DNA from: Collinsella sp. | GTDB taxonomy: Bacteria; Actinomycetota; Coriobacteriia; Coriobacteriales; Coriobacteriaceae | Assembly: GCA_031294825.1 (NCBI GenBank) | Contig: JAUMPM010000020.1 | Coordinates: 1-9,997, forward strand | Direction: 5' to 3' | Length of the DNA stretch: 9,997 nt | In this document: piece after piece, positions 1 through 5,792 of the stretch | How the letters are laid out: the number at the start of each line of letters is the position of its first letter | Numbering within the stretch: position 1 is the stretch's first letter | The notes under the pieces: model-generated | Told to the model about the DNA's origin: nothing | What the model saw: only the letters and a program-made list of their open reading frames with translations | The model's database searches: none | Program-made: the position numbers and the translations under genes

Positions 1-2
1 GC

Positions 3-80
3 GAGAGGCTCGAGGCGGTCAGGCTGGCCGCGCACGAGGTCATAAGGGAGGTCCTTGACCGCCACGGCGTGGCGGAATAG
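3..80 (+). CDS. C-terminal end of an unidentified plus-strand gene (partial at the window edge)
   Basis: An open frame enters from the left edge and ends at TAG 78-80. It encodes 25 residues ending in HEVIREVLDRHGVAE. The segment is rich in Glu, Arg, Leu, Val and Ala and looks like an amphipathic helix, as many proteins have at their C-terminus. The other two plus frames are closed by stops at 43-45 and 56-58, and the frame ends just before a non-coding gap. It is too short to identify. It runs convergently towards argD, with 95 bases between the two stop codons. A chance open frame in GC-rich DNA is a real alternative. Confidence 0.35.
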   Translation, partial: ERLEAVRLAAHEVIREVLDRHGVAE

Positions 81-92
81 CCTTAGGCGCAA

Positions 93-111
93 GGGGCGCT
101 GACGCGGCCCT
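93..111 (+). terminator. weak hairpin in the convergent gap
   Basis: Between the plus-strand fragment (stop at 80) and the argD stop (176), GGGGCGC can pair with GCG-CCC across the loop TGAC, with one bulged G. It has no T run after it on either strand. On the minus strand there is a separate T5 run (126-130 read in reverse) after a GC-rich stretch, but no convincing stem in front of it. Either could help end transcription in this 95-base gap; both are weak. Confidence 0.22.
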
Positions 112-175
112 CCCTCTTACACCACAAAAATTCGCGCCATCCGGGACCCGGTCCAAATTGAGTTATTGCGCTGTG

Positions 176-1459
176 TTAGGCCAAAACGTCCGACAAAATC
201 TCGATCAGGCTGTCCACGTCGGCTTCCTCGCAGATAAGCGGCGGCAGGAAACGCAGCGTATGAGCTCCGGTCGCGTTAATCACGGCGCCAGCGGCAAGCG
301 CGCGGGCAACAATATCATGCGCATCGCCCGCAGCGTCATCCAGATCGCAGCCGAGCATTAAGCCGCGACCGCGTACCTCGACCACATGCGGCAGCTTGGT
401 GAGTTTTGCCTCCATATAAGCACCCACCTTGGCAGCATGCTCGGCATAATCGCCGCGCACGAGCGCGGAGAGCGTCGCGGCGCACGCCGCGATGGCCAAG
501 CAGCTACCGCCAAAGGTCGAGCCGTGGTCGCCCGGCTTAAACACGTCGGCAATCTCTTTCTTTGCCACGACGGCACCCATGGGCACGCCGTCGGCAATGC
601 CCTTGGCAAGGCTCATGATGTCGGGCTCCACGCCATAGGTTTGGAATGCAAATGGCTTGCCGGAGCGGAAGATGCCGCACTGGACCTCGTCGGCGATAAG
701 CACGGCGCCCACTTCGTGTGCCAGGTCGCGCGCTGTCGCCATAAACTCCTCGGTCATGGGGTGCACGCCACTCTCGCCCTGGATCGGCTCGAGCATCACG
801 GCACAAATCTCGCTCCCCAGCTGCTTAAAGATCGCACGCAGCTCGTCCACATCGTTGGGCGTGCAGGCCACAAAGCCACCCGGCAGCGGGCGGAAGCTGT
901 CCTGCAGCCAATCCTGCATGGTGGCGGCAATGGTCTCGAGCGTACGGCCGTGGAAGCCGCCGCGCATGCACACGATGGTGTTGCCGCCATTACCGGCACG
1001 CTTGGCGTACAGGCGCGCGAGCTTCATCGAGCCCTCGTTGGCCTCGGCGCCAGAGTTGGCAAAGAAGGTCTCCCAAACCTGCTCATCCGCAGCCGGGGCA
1101 CCAAGAGCAGCTGCCGTGGTCTCATCGCCGGCGACAATGGCATCGGCAAGCACGCGCGCACCATCTACGTCGTCGTTAGCAAGCTTGGACAGCAGCGCCG
1201 CGACCTGTCCGCGCTGCTCGATGTAGAAGTAATTGGAGACATGCATGAGCTTTTTGGTCTGCGCCTCGAGCGCCGAGAGCACAGCCGGGTCGCCATGACC
1301 TAGGCTGCACACGCCGATGCCGGCAAGAAAGTCGAGGTACTCACGGCCATCGTCGCCGGTGAGCTTCATGCCGTGACCCTCGACAAACTCGACCGGAGAG
1401 CGGCCAAAGGTATGCATAACGTAGTGGGATTCGAGCGATTGTTGAGCAGCAAGTGACAT
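176..1459 (-). CDS. argD: acetylornithine aminotransferase (ArgD), PLP-dependent class III
   Basis: Converts N-acetylglutamate semialdehyde plus glutamate to N2-acetylornithine and 2-oxoglutarate, the fourth step of ornithine synthesis, in the cytosol. Class III aminotransferase landmarks are clear: SGAEANE (136-142) and GFHGRT (168-173) for cofactor phosphate and ring contacts, IADEVQ with Asp257, and SLAKG with the Schiff-base lysine at Lys286. At 427 residues it is longer than the usual 390-400. The excess is an Asp/Ala-rich insertion around residues 96-128, just before the FFANSGAEAN strand. The ATG at 1457-1459 is preceded by GAAAGG at 6-7 bases. It is the last gene of the arg cluster, 69 bases after argB. 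Class III enzymes overlap in substrate, so ornithine, succinylornithine or GABA aminotransferase would be alternatives, but the argCJB context makes ArgD firm. Confidence 0.95.
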   Translation of the reverse strand: MSLAAQQSLESHYVMHTFGRSPVEFVEGHGMKLTGDDGREYLDFLAGIGVCSLGHGDPAVLSALEAQTKKLMHVSNYFYIEQRGQVAALLSKLANDDVDGARVLADAIVAGDETTAAALGAPAADEQVWETFFANSGAEANEGSMKLARLYAKRAGNGGNTIVCMRGGFHGRTLETIAATMQDWLQDSFRPLPGGFVACTPNDVDELRAIFKQLGSEICAVMLEPIQGESGVHPMTEEFMATARDLAHEVGAVLIADEVQCGIFRSGKPFAFQTYGVEPDIMSLAKGIADGVPMGAVVAKKEIADVFKPGDHGSTFGGSCLAIAACAATLSALVRGDYAEHAAKVGAYMEAKLTKLPHVVEVRGRGLMLGCDLDDAAGDAHDIVARALAAGAVINATGAHTLRFLPPLICEEADVDSLIEILSDVLA

Positions 1460-1528
1460 GGGATGCCTTTCGTTGGGCGCCGTACGGCGCAGGGCTATGG
1501 GTGCAGGGACGCGACGACCGTGGGTCAG

Positions 1529-2509
1529 CTAGACCGTCTGGAGCTTCTCGACCTCGTCGAGGTTCTCGGTCAGGCGCGCCGCAAACGTCGAAAGCGGGTG
1601 CGGATGCGTATCGAACTCGTAGGCCGTCTCGGTGGAGTGGATCACAGTACCGACGCCGGCATCGGTCAGCAGCTCCAGCAGCAGCGAGTGCGGCGTCGTG
1701 CCGTTGATGATGTGGGCTCGGAACACGCCAGCGGTAAGCGCATCGACGGCGGCGCGCAGCTTGGGGATCATGCCCTTGTCGACCTCGCCGCCGTAGAGCA
1801 TCTCATTGACCTCGTCGAGCGTCAGGTTGGAGATAAGCGAATCCTTGTCGCTAAAGTCCTTGTACAGACCGTCGACGTCGGTCAAGAAGATCACTTTGTG
1901 CGCATGAAGCGCCGCCGCAACGGCGCCGGCGGCGGTGTCGGCGTTGATGTTGAAGAAACCGCCGTCCTCCCCCGCCGCGACGGTAGCGATGACGGGGATG
2001 TACTCGCTATCGAGCAGGCGCTCGATATAGTCGGTGTTGACATGCGTGACCTTGCCTACGCGGCCGAGCTCTGGGTCGAGTGGCTCGGCGATAAGGGTGC
2101 CGGCGTCGCTGCCAGACACGCCCACGGCCAGGTTGCCGTGGTGGTTGAGCGCCGCGACCAGCTCCTGATTGACCTTGCCGCCCAGTACCTCGCGCACGAT
2201 ATCCATGGTGGCAGGCGTGGTCACGCGCTGGCCGTTCTTAAACTCGACGGGGATGTCGTAGTGGCTGATCGCCTCGTTGATGGCCTTGCCGCCACCGTGC
2301 ACGATAACAGGGCGCATGCCGATAATCTTGAGCAGGACGATGTCGCTCATCACGTCACGACGCAGCTGCTCGTCGACCATGGCGGCACCGCCGTACTTGA
2401 TAACGACCGTCTTACCGGTCAGGTTTTTAATCCACGGCAGCGCCTCGAACAGCAGCTGCGCGGTAACTTCGTTGGATTCGCTCGAGCGACAATCGCGTGC
2501 GAACTTCAT
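1529..2509 (-). CDS. argB: acetylglutamate kinase (ArgB)
   Basis: Phosphorylates the gamma-carboxylate of N-acetylglutamate with ATP, the second and usually controlled step of the pathway. Amino-acid-kinase family motifs are present: IKYGG (37-41, Lys38), HGGGK (71-75), the substrate Arg in NGQRV (Arg95), NINAD (187-191), FLTDVDG (208-214) and the GGEVDKGMIPK segment with Lys250. About 33 residues precede the first strand and include ALPWIKNLTGKT, like the N-terminal helix of hexameric, arginine-inhibited enzymes; feedback inhibition by arginine is therefore inferred. A tail of about 25 residues follows the normal end (after HSTETAYEFD). I start at ATG 2507-2509, which has GAGG six bases upstream, giving 326 aa. 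An in-frame GTG at 2581 would add 24 residues but lacks a good ribosome site. It lies 81 bases after argJ. Confidence 0.94.
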   Translation of the reverse strand: MKFARDCRSSESNEVTAQLLFEALPWIKNLTGKTVVIKYGGAAMVDEQLRRDVMSDIVLLKIIGMRPVIVHGGGKAINEAISHYDIPVEFKNGQRVTTPATMDIVREVLGGKVNQELVAALNHHGNLAVGVSGSDAGTLIAEPLDPELGRVGKVTHVNTDYIERLLDSEYIPVIATVAAGEDGGFFNINADTAAGAVAAALHAHKVIFLTDVDGLYKDFSDKDSLISNLTLDEVNEMLYGGEVDKGMIPKLRAAVDALTAGVFRAHIINGTTPHSLLLELLTDAGVGTVIHSTETAYEFDTHPHPLSTFAARLTENLDEVEKLQTV

Positions 2510-2515
2510 AGTCTG

Positions 2516-2519
2516 CCTC
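2516..2519 (-). promoter_or_regulatory. ribosome-binding site that sets the argB start
   Basis: GAGG on the minus strand lies six bases before the ATG at 2507-2509. It supports this start over the in-frame GTG at 2579-2581, whose upstream bases carry no purine-rich site. Confidence 0.7.
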
Positions 2520-2590
2520 GTCTTTCGTGTAGCTATCGCGCCGTACCTCGTTGCCCGCGATTGCAGCGGGACGAGCGGCACATCGGGAGT

Positions 2591-3856
2591 CTAGGAACGG
2601 TAGTCGCCGTTAATGGAGATGTACTCGTGCGTGAGGTCGCAAGTCCACACGGTGGTCGCCGCGTCCCCTGCGCCCAGGTCTGCCGAGATCACAATCTCGG
2701 GCGCCTCAAAGCGACGCAGCGCCTCGTCCTCGTCAAAGGGAACGGTCAGGCCATCACGGCAGACGGGCATGCCCATCATGTCGATGGACACATCTTCTTG
2801 GTTAAACTGCACGCCGCACTTGCCGAGCGCCATGGCAACGCGGCCCCAGTTGCAGTCGTGGCCGGCGATGCAAGTCTTGACGAGCGGCGAGTTGGCGACA
2901 GCACGAGCAGCGATATCGGCCTCCTCGTCGTTCACGGCGCCGGTGACGTTAACCGTCACGAGCTTGGATGCGCCCTCGCCATCTGCGGCGATGTTGCGCG
3001 CCAGGCTCTCGCACACCTCATGCACGGCAAAGGCCAGCTCGTCGAAGGCGTCAGAGCCCTCGACAATAGGCTCGGCATCTGCGGCAGCGCCGGAAGCAAG
3101 CATGATGCAGGTGTCGTTGGTCGAAGTATCGGAGTCGACCGTTACCTTATTAAAGGTCTGCTTGACGGTGGAGAGCAACAGGGCGTGGAGCGCCGCCGGC
3201 TCGACGGGGGCATCGGTAGTGATGACCGCGATCATGGTTGCCATGTTGGGCATGATCATGCCCGAGCCCTTGCACATACCGCCCACCGTATAGGCATTGC
3301 CTGCGTGCCCCGCGGCCTCGCTGCGGTAACACACGGCATACTCCTTGGAGTGCGTGTCGGTCGTCATGATAGCGCGGGCGGCATCGGCGCCACCGTGGGC
3401 GGAGAGCGCCTCGTAGGCGGCAGGAACGGCAGTCTCAAACGTGTCGATCGGCAGAATCTGACCAATTACGCCCGTGGAGGCGACCAGAATCTGCTGGGGC
3501 TCGCAGCCGATGACCTGCGAGGCGATGTTGCAGGTCTCGCGCGCGCAGGCAAGACCGGTCTCACCCGTGGCGGCGTTGGCATTGCCAGAATTGACCGAAA
3601 CACCGGCAATGACGCCGTAGCCCTTGTCGGCGCCGCCCAGGTTGGCGCGGCTCACCTGCACGGGCGCCGCACAAAAGCGGTTAGTCGTAAACACGCCGGC
3701 CCCGGGACAGGGTTTATCGGGCACGACGAGCGCGTAATCCAGGCGCTCGGGATTCTTGCGGAATCCGGCATGGATGCCCGCCGCCTTAAAGCCGGCTGCC
3801 GCCGTTACGCCGCCCTCTACGGCATGAATCTTGATATCGAACTGATCTGCATTCAT
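2591..3856 (-). CDS. argJ: bifunctional glutamate N-acetyltransferase / ornithine acetyltransferase (ArgJ)
   Basis: Transfers acetyl from N-acetylornithine to glutamate, releasing ornithine and regenerating N-acetylglutamate; many members also use acetyl-CoA for the first step. This 421-residue precursor matches the family length. The self-cleavage site is visible in KGSGMIMPNMATMIA (196-210): cleavage between Ala206 and Thr207 would give an alpha chain of 206 residues and a beta chain whose N-terminal Thr207 is the nucleophile. The oxyanion-hole pair Thr128-Gly129 sits in ASTGVIG. DSDTSTNDT (241-249), HDCNWGR (333-339) and the C-terminal YISINGDYRS are also typical. Whether it is mono- or bifunctional cannot be read from sequence. 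AAGGAG lies 11 bases before the ATG, a rather long spacing. The gene is separated from argC by a terminator-like hairpin. Confidence 0.96.
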   Translation of the reverse strand: MNADQFDIKIHAVEGGVTAAAGFKAAGIHAGFRKNPERLDYALVVPDKPCPGAGVFTTNRFCAAPVQVSRANLGGADKGYGVIAGVSVNSGNANAATGETGLACARETCNIASQVIGCEPQQILVASTGVIGQILPIDTFETAVPAAYEALSAHGGADAARAIMTTDTHSKEYAVCYRSEAAGHAGNAYTVGGMCKGSGMIMPNMATMIAVITTDAPVEPAALHALLLSTVKQTFNKVTVDSDTSTNDTCIMLASGAAADAEPIVEGSDAFDELAFAVHEVCESLARNIAADGEGASKLVTVNVTGAVNDEEADIAARAVANSPLVKTCIAGHDCNWGRVAMALGKCGVQFNQEDVSIDMMGMPVCRDGLTVPFDEDEALRRFEAPEIVISADLGAGDAATTVWTCDLTHEYISINGDYRS

Positions 3857-3864
3857 CGTCTTTA

Positions 3865-3879
3865 TGACTCCTTATGTCA
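3865..3879 (-). promoter_or_regulatory. small hairpin placing the argJ ribosome site in its loop
   Basis: On the minus strand TGAC and GTCA can pair around the loop ATAAGGA, which contains most of the argJ Shine-Dalgarno sequence AAGGAG. The stem is only four base pairs, so it may be chance, but argC has a comparable arrangement. Confidence 0.3.
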
Positions 3880-3882
3880 AAC

Positions 3883-3961
3883 AAAAAATGGGCATCGGTT
3901 GGTGCGCCCTGCCAGCCACAATCATGAGACCAGCTTAAGAGTGGCGCCCCACCCGATGCCC
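3883..3961 (-). terminator. intrinsic terminator or attenuator between argC and argJ
   Basis: In the minus-strand RNA the arms (3943-3961 and 3890-3908) pair over 19 positions with 17 Watson-Crick pairs and two A-G mismatches. The outer nine pairs, GGGCATCGG with CCGATGCCC, are perfect. A 34-base loop separates the arms. The stem is followed by A and then six T (3883-3888), the form of a Rho-independent terminator. It starts 29 bases after the argC stop and its T run ends 26 bases before the argJ ATG. Since argJ has no room for its own promoter downstream, either some readthrough is normal or the hairpin is conditional. Confidence 0.75.
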
Positions 3962-3990
3962 GACTACTAAATCGTTAACAATCGAATGTG

Positions 3991-5061
3991 CTACACCGGG
4001 CACGCCACTGTGGGCAAGCCTCGTCGCTCGTCAAAGCCAAAGACGATGTTGGCGCACTGGACCGCCTGGCCTGCTGCACCCTTGCACAGATTGTCGATGG
4101 CGCCCGTAGCCACCAGAACGCCCGCGCGCTTGTTGAGCGCGAGGCCGACCTGGGCGGCGTTGGTGCCGACGACCGAAGCCGTCTTGGGCTGCTGGCCGGC
4201 ATCGAGTACGCGCACAAAAGTGCGGCCGGCGTAGAACTGCTTGTAATGGTCGACAACGTCCTCAAGGGTCAAGGTGTCGATAGCCTGCGGCATAAGCGGC
4301 ATCGTCACCGTAGAGAGCAGACCGCGCTTGAGCGGTGCCAGGTGCGGGGTAAAGACGACGCGATCGGTTAAGCCCAAGATCTGCTCGATTTCGGGCGTGT
4401 GACGATGCTTGCCCACGCCATAGGCCTCCAGGTTTTCGTCCGCGCTGCAAAAATGCGTGCGGGCGTTGCAGGACTTACCGGCACCCGTTACACCGCTGAT
4501 AGCGTCAACGATCACGGGACCGCCCTGGGCAACCCAGCCGGCGCGCACGGCAGGCGCAGCGGCAAGGCTCGTTGCGGTGGGATAGCAACCGGCGCAGGCG
4601 ACCAGCACGGGCTTGCCGTCGGCGTGGTCGGATGCAGCAGTCTCCAAATCCTGGCAAAACAGCTCGGGCAGACCAAAGGCGCGGCTCTTGAGTAGCTCGG
4701 GGCTCGTGTGCTCGGCGGCATACCAGGCCGCAAAGGTGGCCGGATCGCTCAGGCGATAGTCGGCCGAGAGGTCAATGCAGGAGACCCCCGCGGCAAGCAG
4801 GGCGGGCACCTGTGCCATGGCAGCCGTGTGCGGCACGGCCAAAAAGACCGTATCGCAGTTCTTGAGCTCGGGGGCATCATGCGTCGTGAAGACAAGATCG
4901 CTTACGCCGGCGAAGCTCGGGTACACCGCAGACAACGGCTGGCCGGCATCGGCGTTGGACGTAATGGCAGCAAGTTCAAACTCGGGATGACCGAGGACGA
5001 GGCGAATGAGCTCGGCACCGGCATATCCAGCCGCACCGACGATTCCAACCTTTAATGACAT
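3991..5061 (-). CDS. argC: N-acetyl-gamma-glutamyl-phosphate reductase (ArgC)
   Basis: Reduces N-acetylglutamyl phosphate with NADPH to N-acetylglutamate semialdehyde, the third step towards ornithine. At 356 residues it has the length of the long (type 1) form. The N-terminal Rossmann fold shows GAAGYAG (9-15). The catalytic cysteine is Cys159 in AGCYPT, and KHRHTPEI (218-225) holds the catalytic-region histidine. SGVTGAG (189-195) and the C-terminal NLCKGAAGQAVQ (324-335) are also family hallmarks. ATG 5059-5061 has AAGGAG seven bases upstream. It is the first gene of the arg cluster, with two ArgR-like boxes about 85-120 bases upstream of the start, so it should be repressed when arginine is abundant. 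Confidence 0.96.
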   Translation of the reverse strand: MSLKVGIVGAAGYAGAELIRLVLGHPEFELAAITSNADAGQPLSAVYPSFAGVSDLVFTTHDAPELKNCDTVFLAVPHTAAMAQVPALLAAGVSCIDLSADYRLSDPATFAAWYAAEHTSPELLKSRAFGLPELFCQDLETAASDHADGKPVLVACAGCYPTATSLAAAPAVRAGWVAQGGPVIVDAISGVTGAGKSCNARTHFCSADENLEAYGVGKHRHTPEIEQILGLTDRVVFTPHLAPLKRGLLSTVTMPLMPQAIDTLTLEDVVDHYKQFYAGRTFVRVLDAGQQPKTASVVGTNAAQVGLALNKRAGVLVATGAIDNLCKGAAGQAVQCANIVFGFDERRGLPTVACPV

Positions 5062-5063
5062 AT

Positions 5064-5078
5064 CAGACTCCTTGTCTG
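5064..5078 (-). promoter_or_regulatory. hairpin exposing the argC ribosome site in its loop
   Basis: On the minus strand CAGAC pairs perfectly with GTCTG around the five-base loop AAGGA, the core of the argC Shine-Dalgarno sequence. The second arm ends three bases before the ATG. It could modulate or simply present the ribosome site; seen in sequence, function not known. Confidence 0.4.
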
Positions 5079-5129
5079 CAGTTATGCACCAATGCGCATC
5101 CCGCAGCCGTCGTTATGAAGTGGGTTGAA

Positions 5130-5138
5130 ACTTTAGCA
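5130..5138 (-). promoter_or_regulatory. possible extended -10 element of the argC promoter
   Basis: The minus strand reads TGCTAAAGT, a TGn-extended -10 matching TATAAT at four of six positions. It closely resembles the TGCTACACT found upstream of ribU. A TTGCGT lies 20 bases further upstream, too far for a good -35, but extended -10 promoters tolerate this. The ArgR-like boxes lie immediately upstream, where a bound repressor would block polymerase. The resulting 5' leader would be about 60 bases. Confidence 0.35.
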
Positions 5139-5146
5139 CCAAAAGA

Positions 5147-5181
5147 TGCATATATACGCAAATCTTTTACATATTCATGCA
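5147..5181 (-). promoter_or_regulatory. tandem ArgR (ARG) boxes upstream of argC
   Basis: Two 14-base near-palindromes, TGCATATATACGCA (5147-5160) and TACATATTCATGCA (5168-5181) as written on the plus strand, fit the ArgR/AhrC core pattern TGnAT-4-ATnCA; the second deviates at one end. The first is self-complementary at 12 of 14 positions. Their cores are seven bases apart, so the centres are 21 bases apart, the spacing of paired 18-bp ARG boxes separated by 3 bp in characterised operators. They lie in an AT-rich patch within GC-rich DNA, upstream of argC. The regulator gene is not in the window. Confidence 0.65.
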
Positions 5182-5229
5182 TTGAAACAGTCCCGACACA
5201 TTCACTCGAAGGAAATTGACAAATGAATA

Positions 5230-5282
5230 CGGGCCCCACATTGCCCAATGCACCTTACGGTGACGTTGCAATGTGGGGCCCG
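5230..5282 (-). terminator. perfect 15-bp inverted repeat, probable terminator of the riboflavin operon
   Basis: CGGGCCCCACATTGC (5230-5244) and GCAATGTGGGGCCCG (5268-5282) are exact reverse complements around a 23-base loop that itself holds CACC-TTA-CGGTG. It lies 45 bases beyond the stop of the last gene of the operon and before the argC control region. There is no long T run on either strand; on the minus strand the following bases are only moderately T-rich (TATTCATTTG). Its position makes a terminator likely, perhaps one that also insulates argC. Confidence 0.6.
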
Positions 5283-5327
5283 CTACATGCGAGAATTTGA
5301 ATTGTCGAAGCTTGCTGAGAGACTCGT

Positions 5328-5738
5328 TTAGAGCTCGACCGGCACCCATTCGTCATGGTTGCAGATAAAGGCCTCGGGTTCCTCCACGCTAAAGAAGACG
5401 AGCGTGGGATCGTCTGCGCCCTCGTAGTGCTCGCCTAGGCGCTCCAGGTGCTTCCAGCCTGCCTCGCGCATATCGGGAGCGGCTTGGTCATCCAGACCCG
5501 CACGCCCGCGCAAGATGAGCCAGCCATGGCCCGGCCACCAACTCGTGGCCTCAAAGCGTTGATTTTGCAGCAGCTCTTGCCACACGTCTTTGGTGCGCGC
5601 CGTTACAAACCACAGCTTGCCGTCCTGGATCTGTGCAAACGAAAACGGACGCACATGCGGCTGTCCGTCAACGCTCGTCGCCAAATACCATGCCGGCACC
5701 GACGTCAGATACTCCAACACCGTATTCAATCTGTCCAT
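5328..5738 (-). CDS. pyridoxamine 5'-phosphate oxidase-like FMN-binding split-barrel protein (copy 1)
   Basis: A 136-residue protein of the small PNPOx-like family. The N-terminal VPAWYLATSVDGQPHVRPFS (14-33) is the typical first strand pair of the flavin-binding barrel, followed by DGKLWFVTARTKDVWQEL (39-56), which usually contacts FMN phosphate, and WLILRGRAGL (73-82). It is far shorter than true PdxH and lacks that enzyme's C-terminal half, so a role in vitamin B6 synthesis is unlikely. FMN, haem or F420 are ligands known in the superfamily; the operon favours FMN, by inference. I start at ATG 5736-5738 because AGGAGG lies just upstream; an in-frame GTG at 5753 lies upstream of that site. 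It is clearly a paralogue of the preceding gene (5793-6239), 54 bases away, and is the last gene before the hairpin at 5230-5282. The substrate is unknown. Confidence 0.85.
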   Translation of the reverse strand: MDRLNTVLEYLTSVPAWYLATSVDGQPHVRPFSFAQIQDGKLWFVTARTKDVWQELLQNQRFEATSWWPGHGWLILRGRAGLDDQAAPDMREAGWKHLERLGEHYEGADDPTLVFFSVEEPEAFICNHDEWVPVEL

Positions 5739-5742
5739 GTGT

Positions 5743-5748
5743 CCTCCT
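5743..5748 (-). promoter_or_regulatory. ribosome-binding site that sets the start of the 136-aa PNPOx-like gene
   Basis: A perfect AGGAGG on the minus strand lies four bases before ATG 5736-5738. A start at the in-frame GTG (5751-5753) would place this site inside the coding region, so the shorter form is preferred. Confidence 0.75.
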
Positions 5749-5792
5749 GGCACTAGTCTTTTTGGGTCGGGGCTGTTTTAGCTACCCTAGGG

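Noticed and set aside
386..1303. An open plus-strand frame of 305 codons
   Set aside because: Antisense shadow of argD, which has full family motifs in the opposite frame.
2510..2581. A longer argB starting at GTG 2579-2581
   Set aside because: It lacks a ribosome site and the added 24 residues do not look like any ArgB N-terminus, whereas ATG 2507-2509 has GAGG at six bases.
3943..3954. GGGTGGGGCGCC on the minus strand between argC and argJ, resembling the T-box sequence AGGGTGGnACCGCG
   Set aside because: The match breaks down after GGGTGG, there is no specifier stem or other T-box element, and the bases are accounted for as an arm of the terminator hairpin.
1463..3970. An open plus-strand frame of 835 codons, the longest in the window
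   Set aside because: It is exactly antisense to argB and argJ, has no recognisable domain, reads as Arg/Gly/His/Asp-rich low-sense protein and crosses the argB-argJ and argD-argB gaps. Such shadow frames are expected opposite GC-rich genes with strong codon bias.
5223..5300. A plus-strand 25-codon frame with ATG and AAGGA upstream
   Set aside because: It consists almost entirely of the 15-bp inverted repeat and its loop, and no gene follows on that strand. A TTGACA just upstream has no matching -10.
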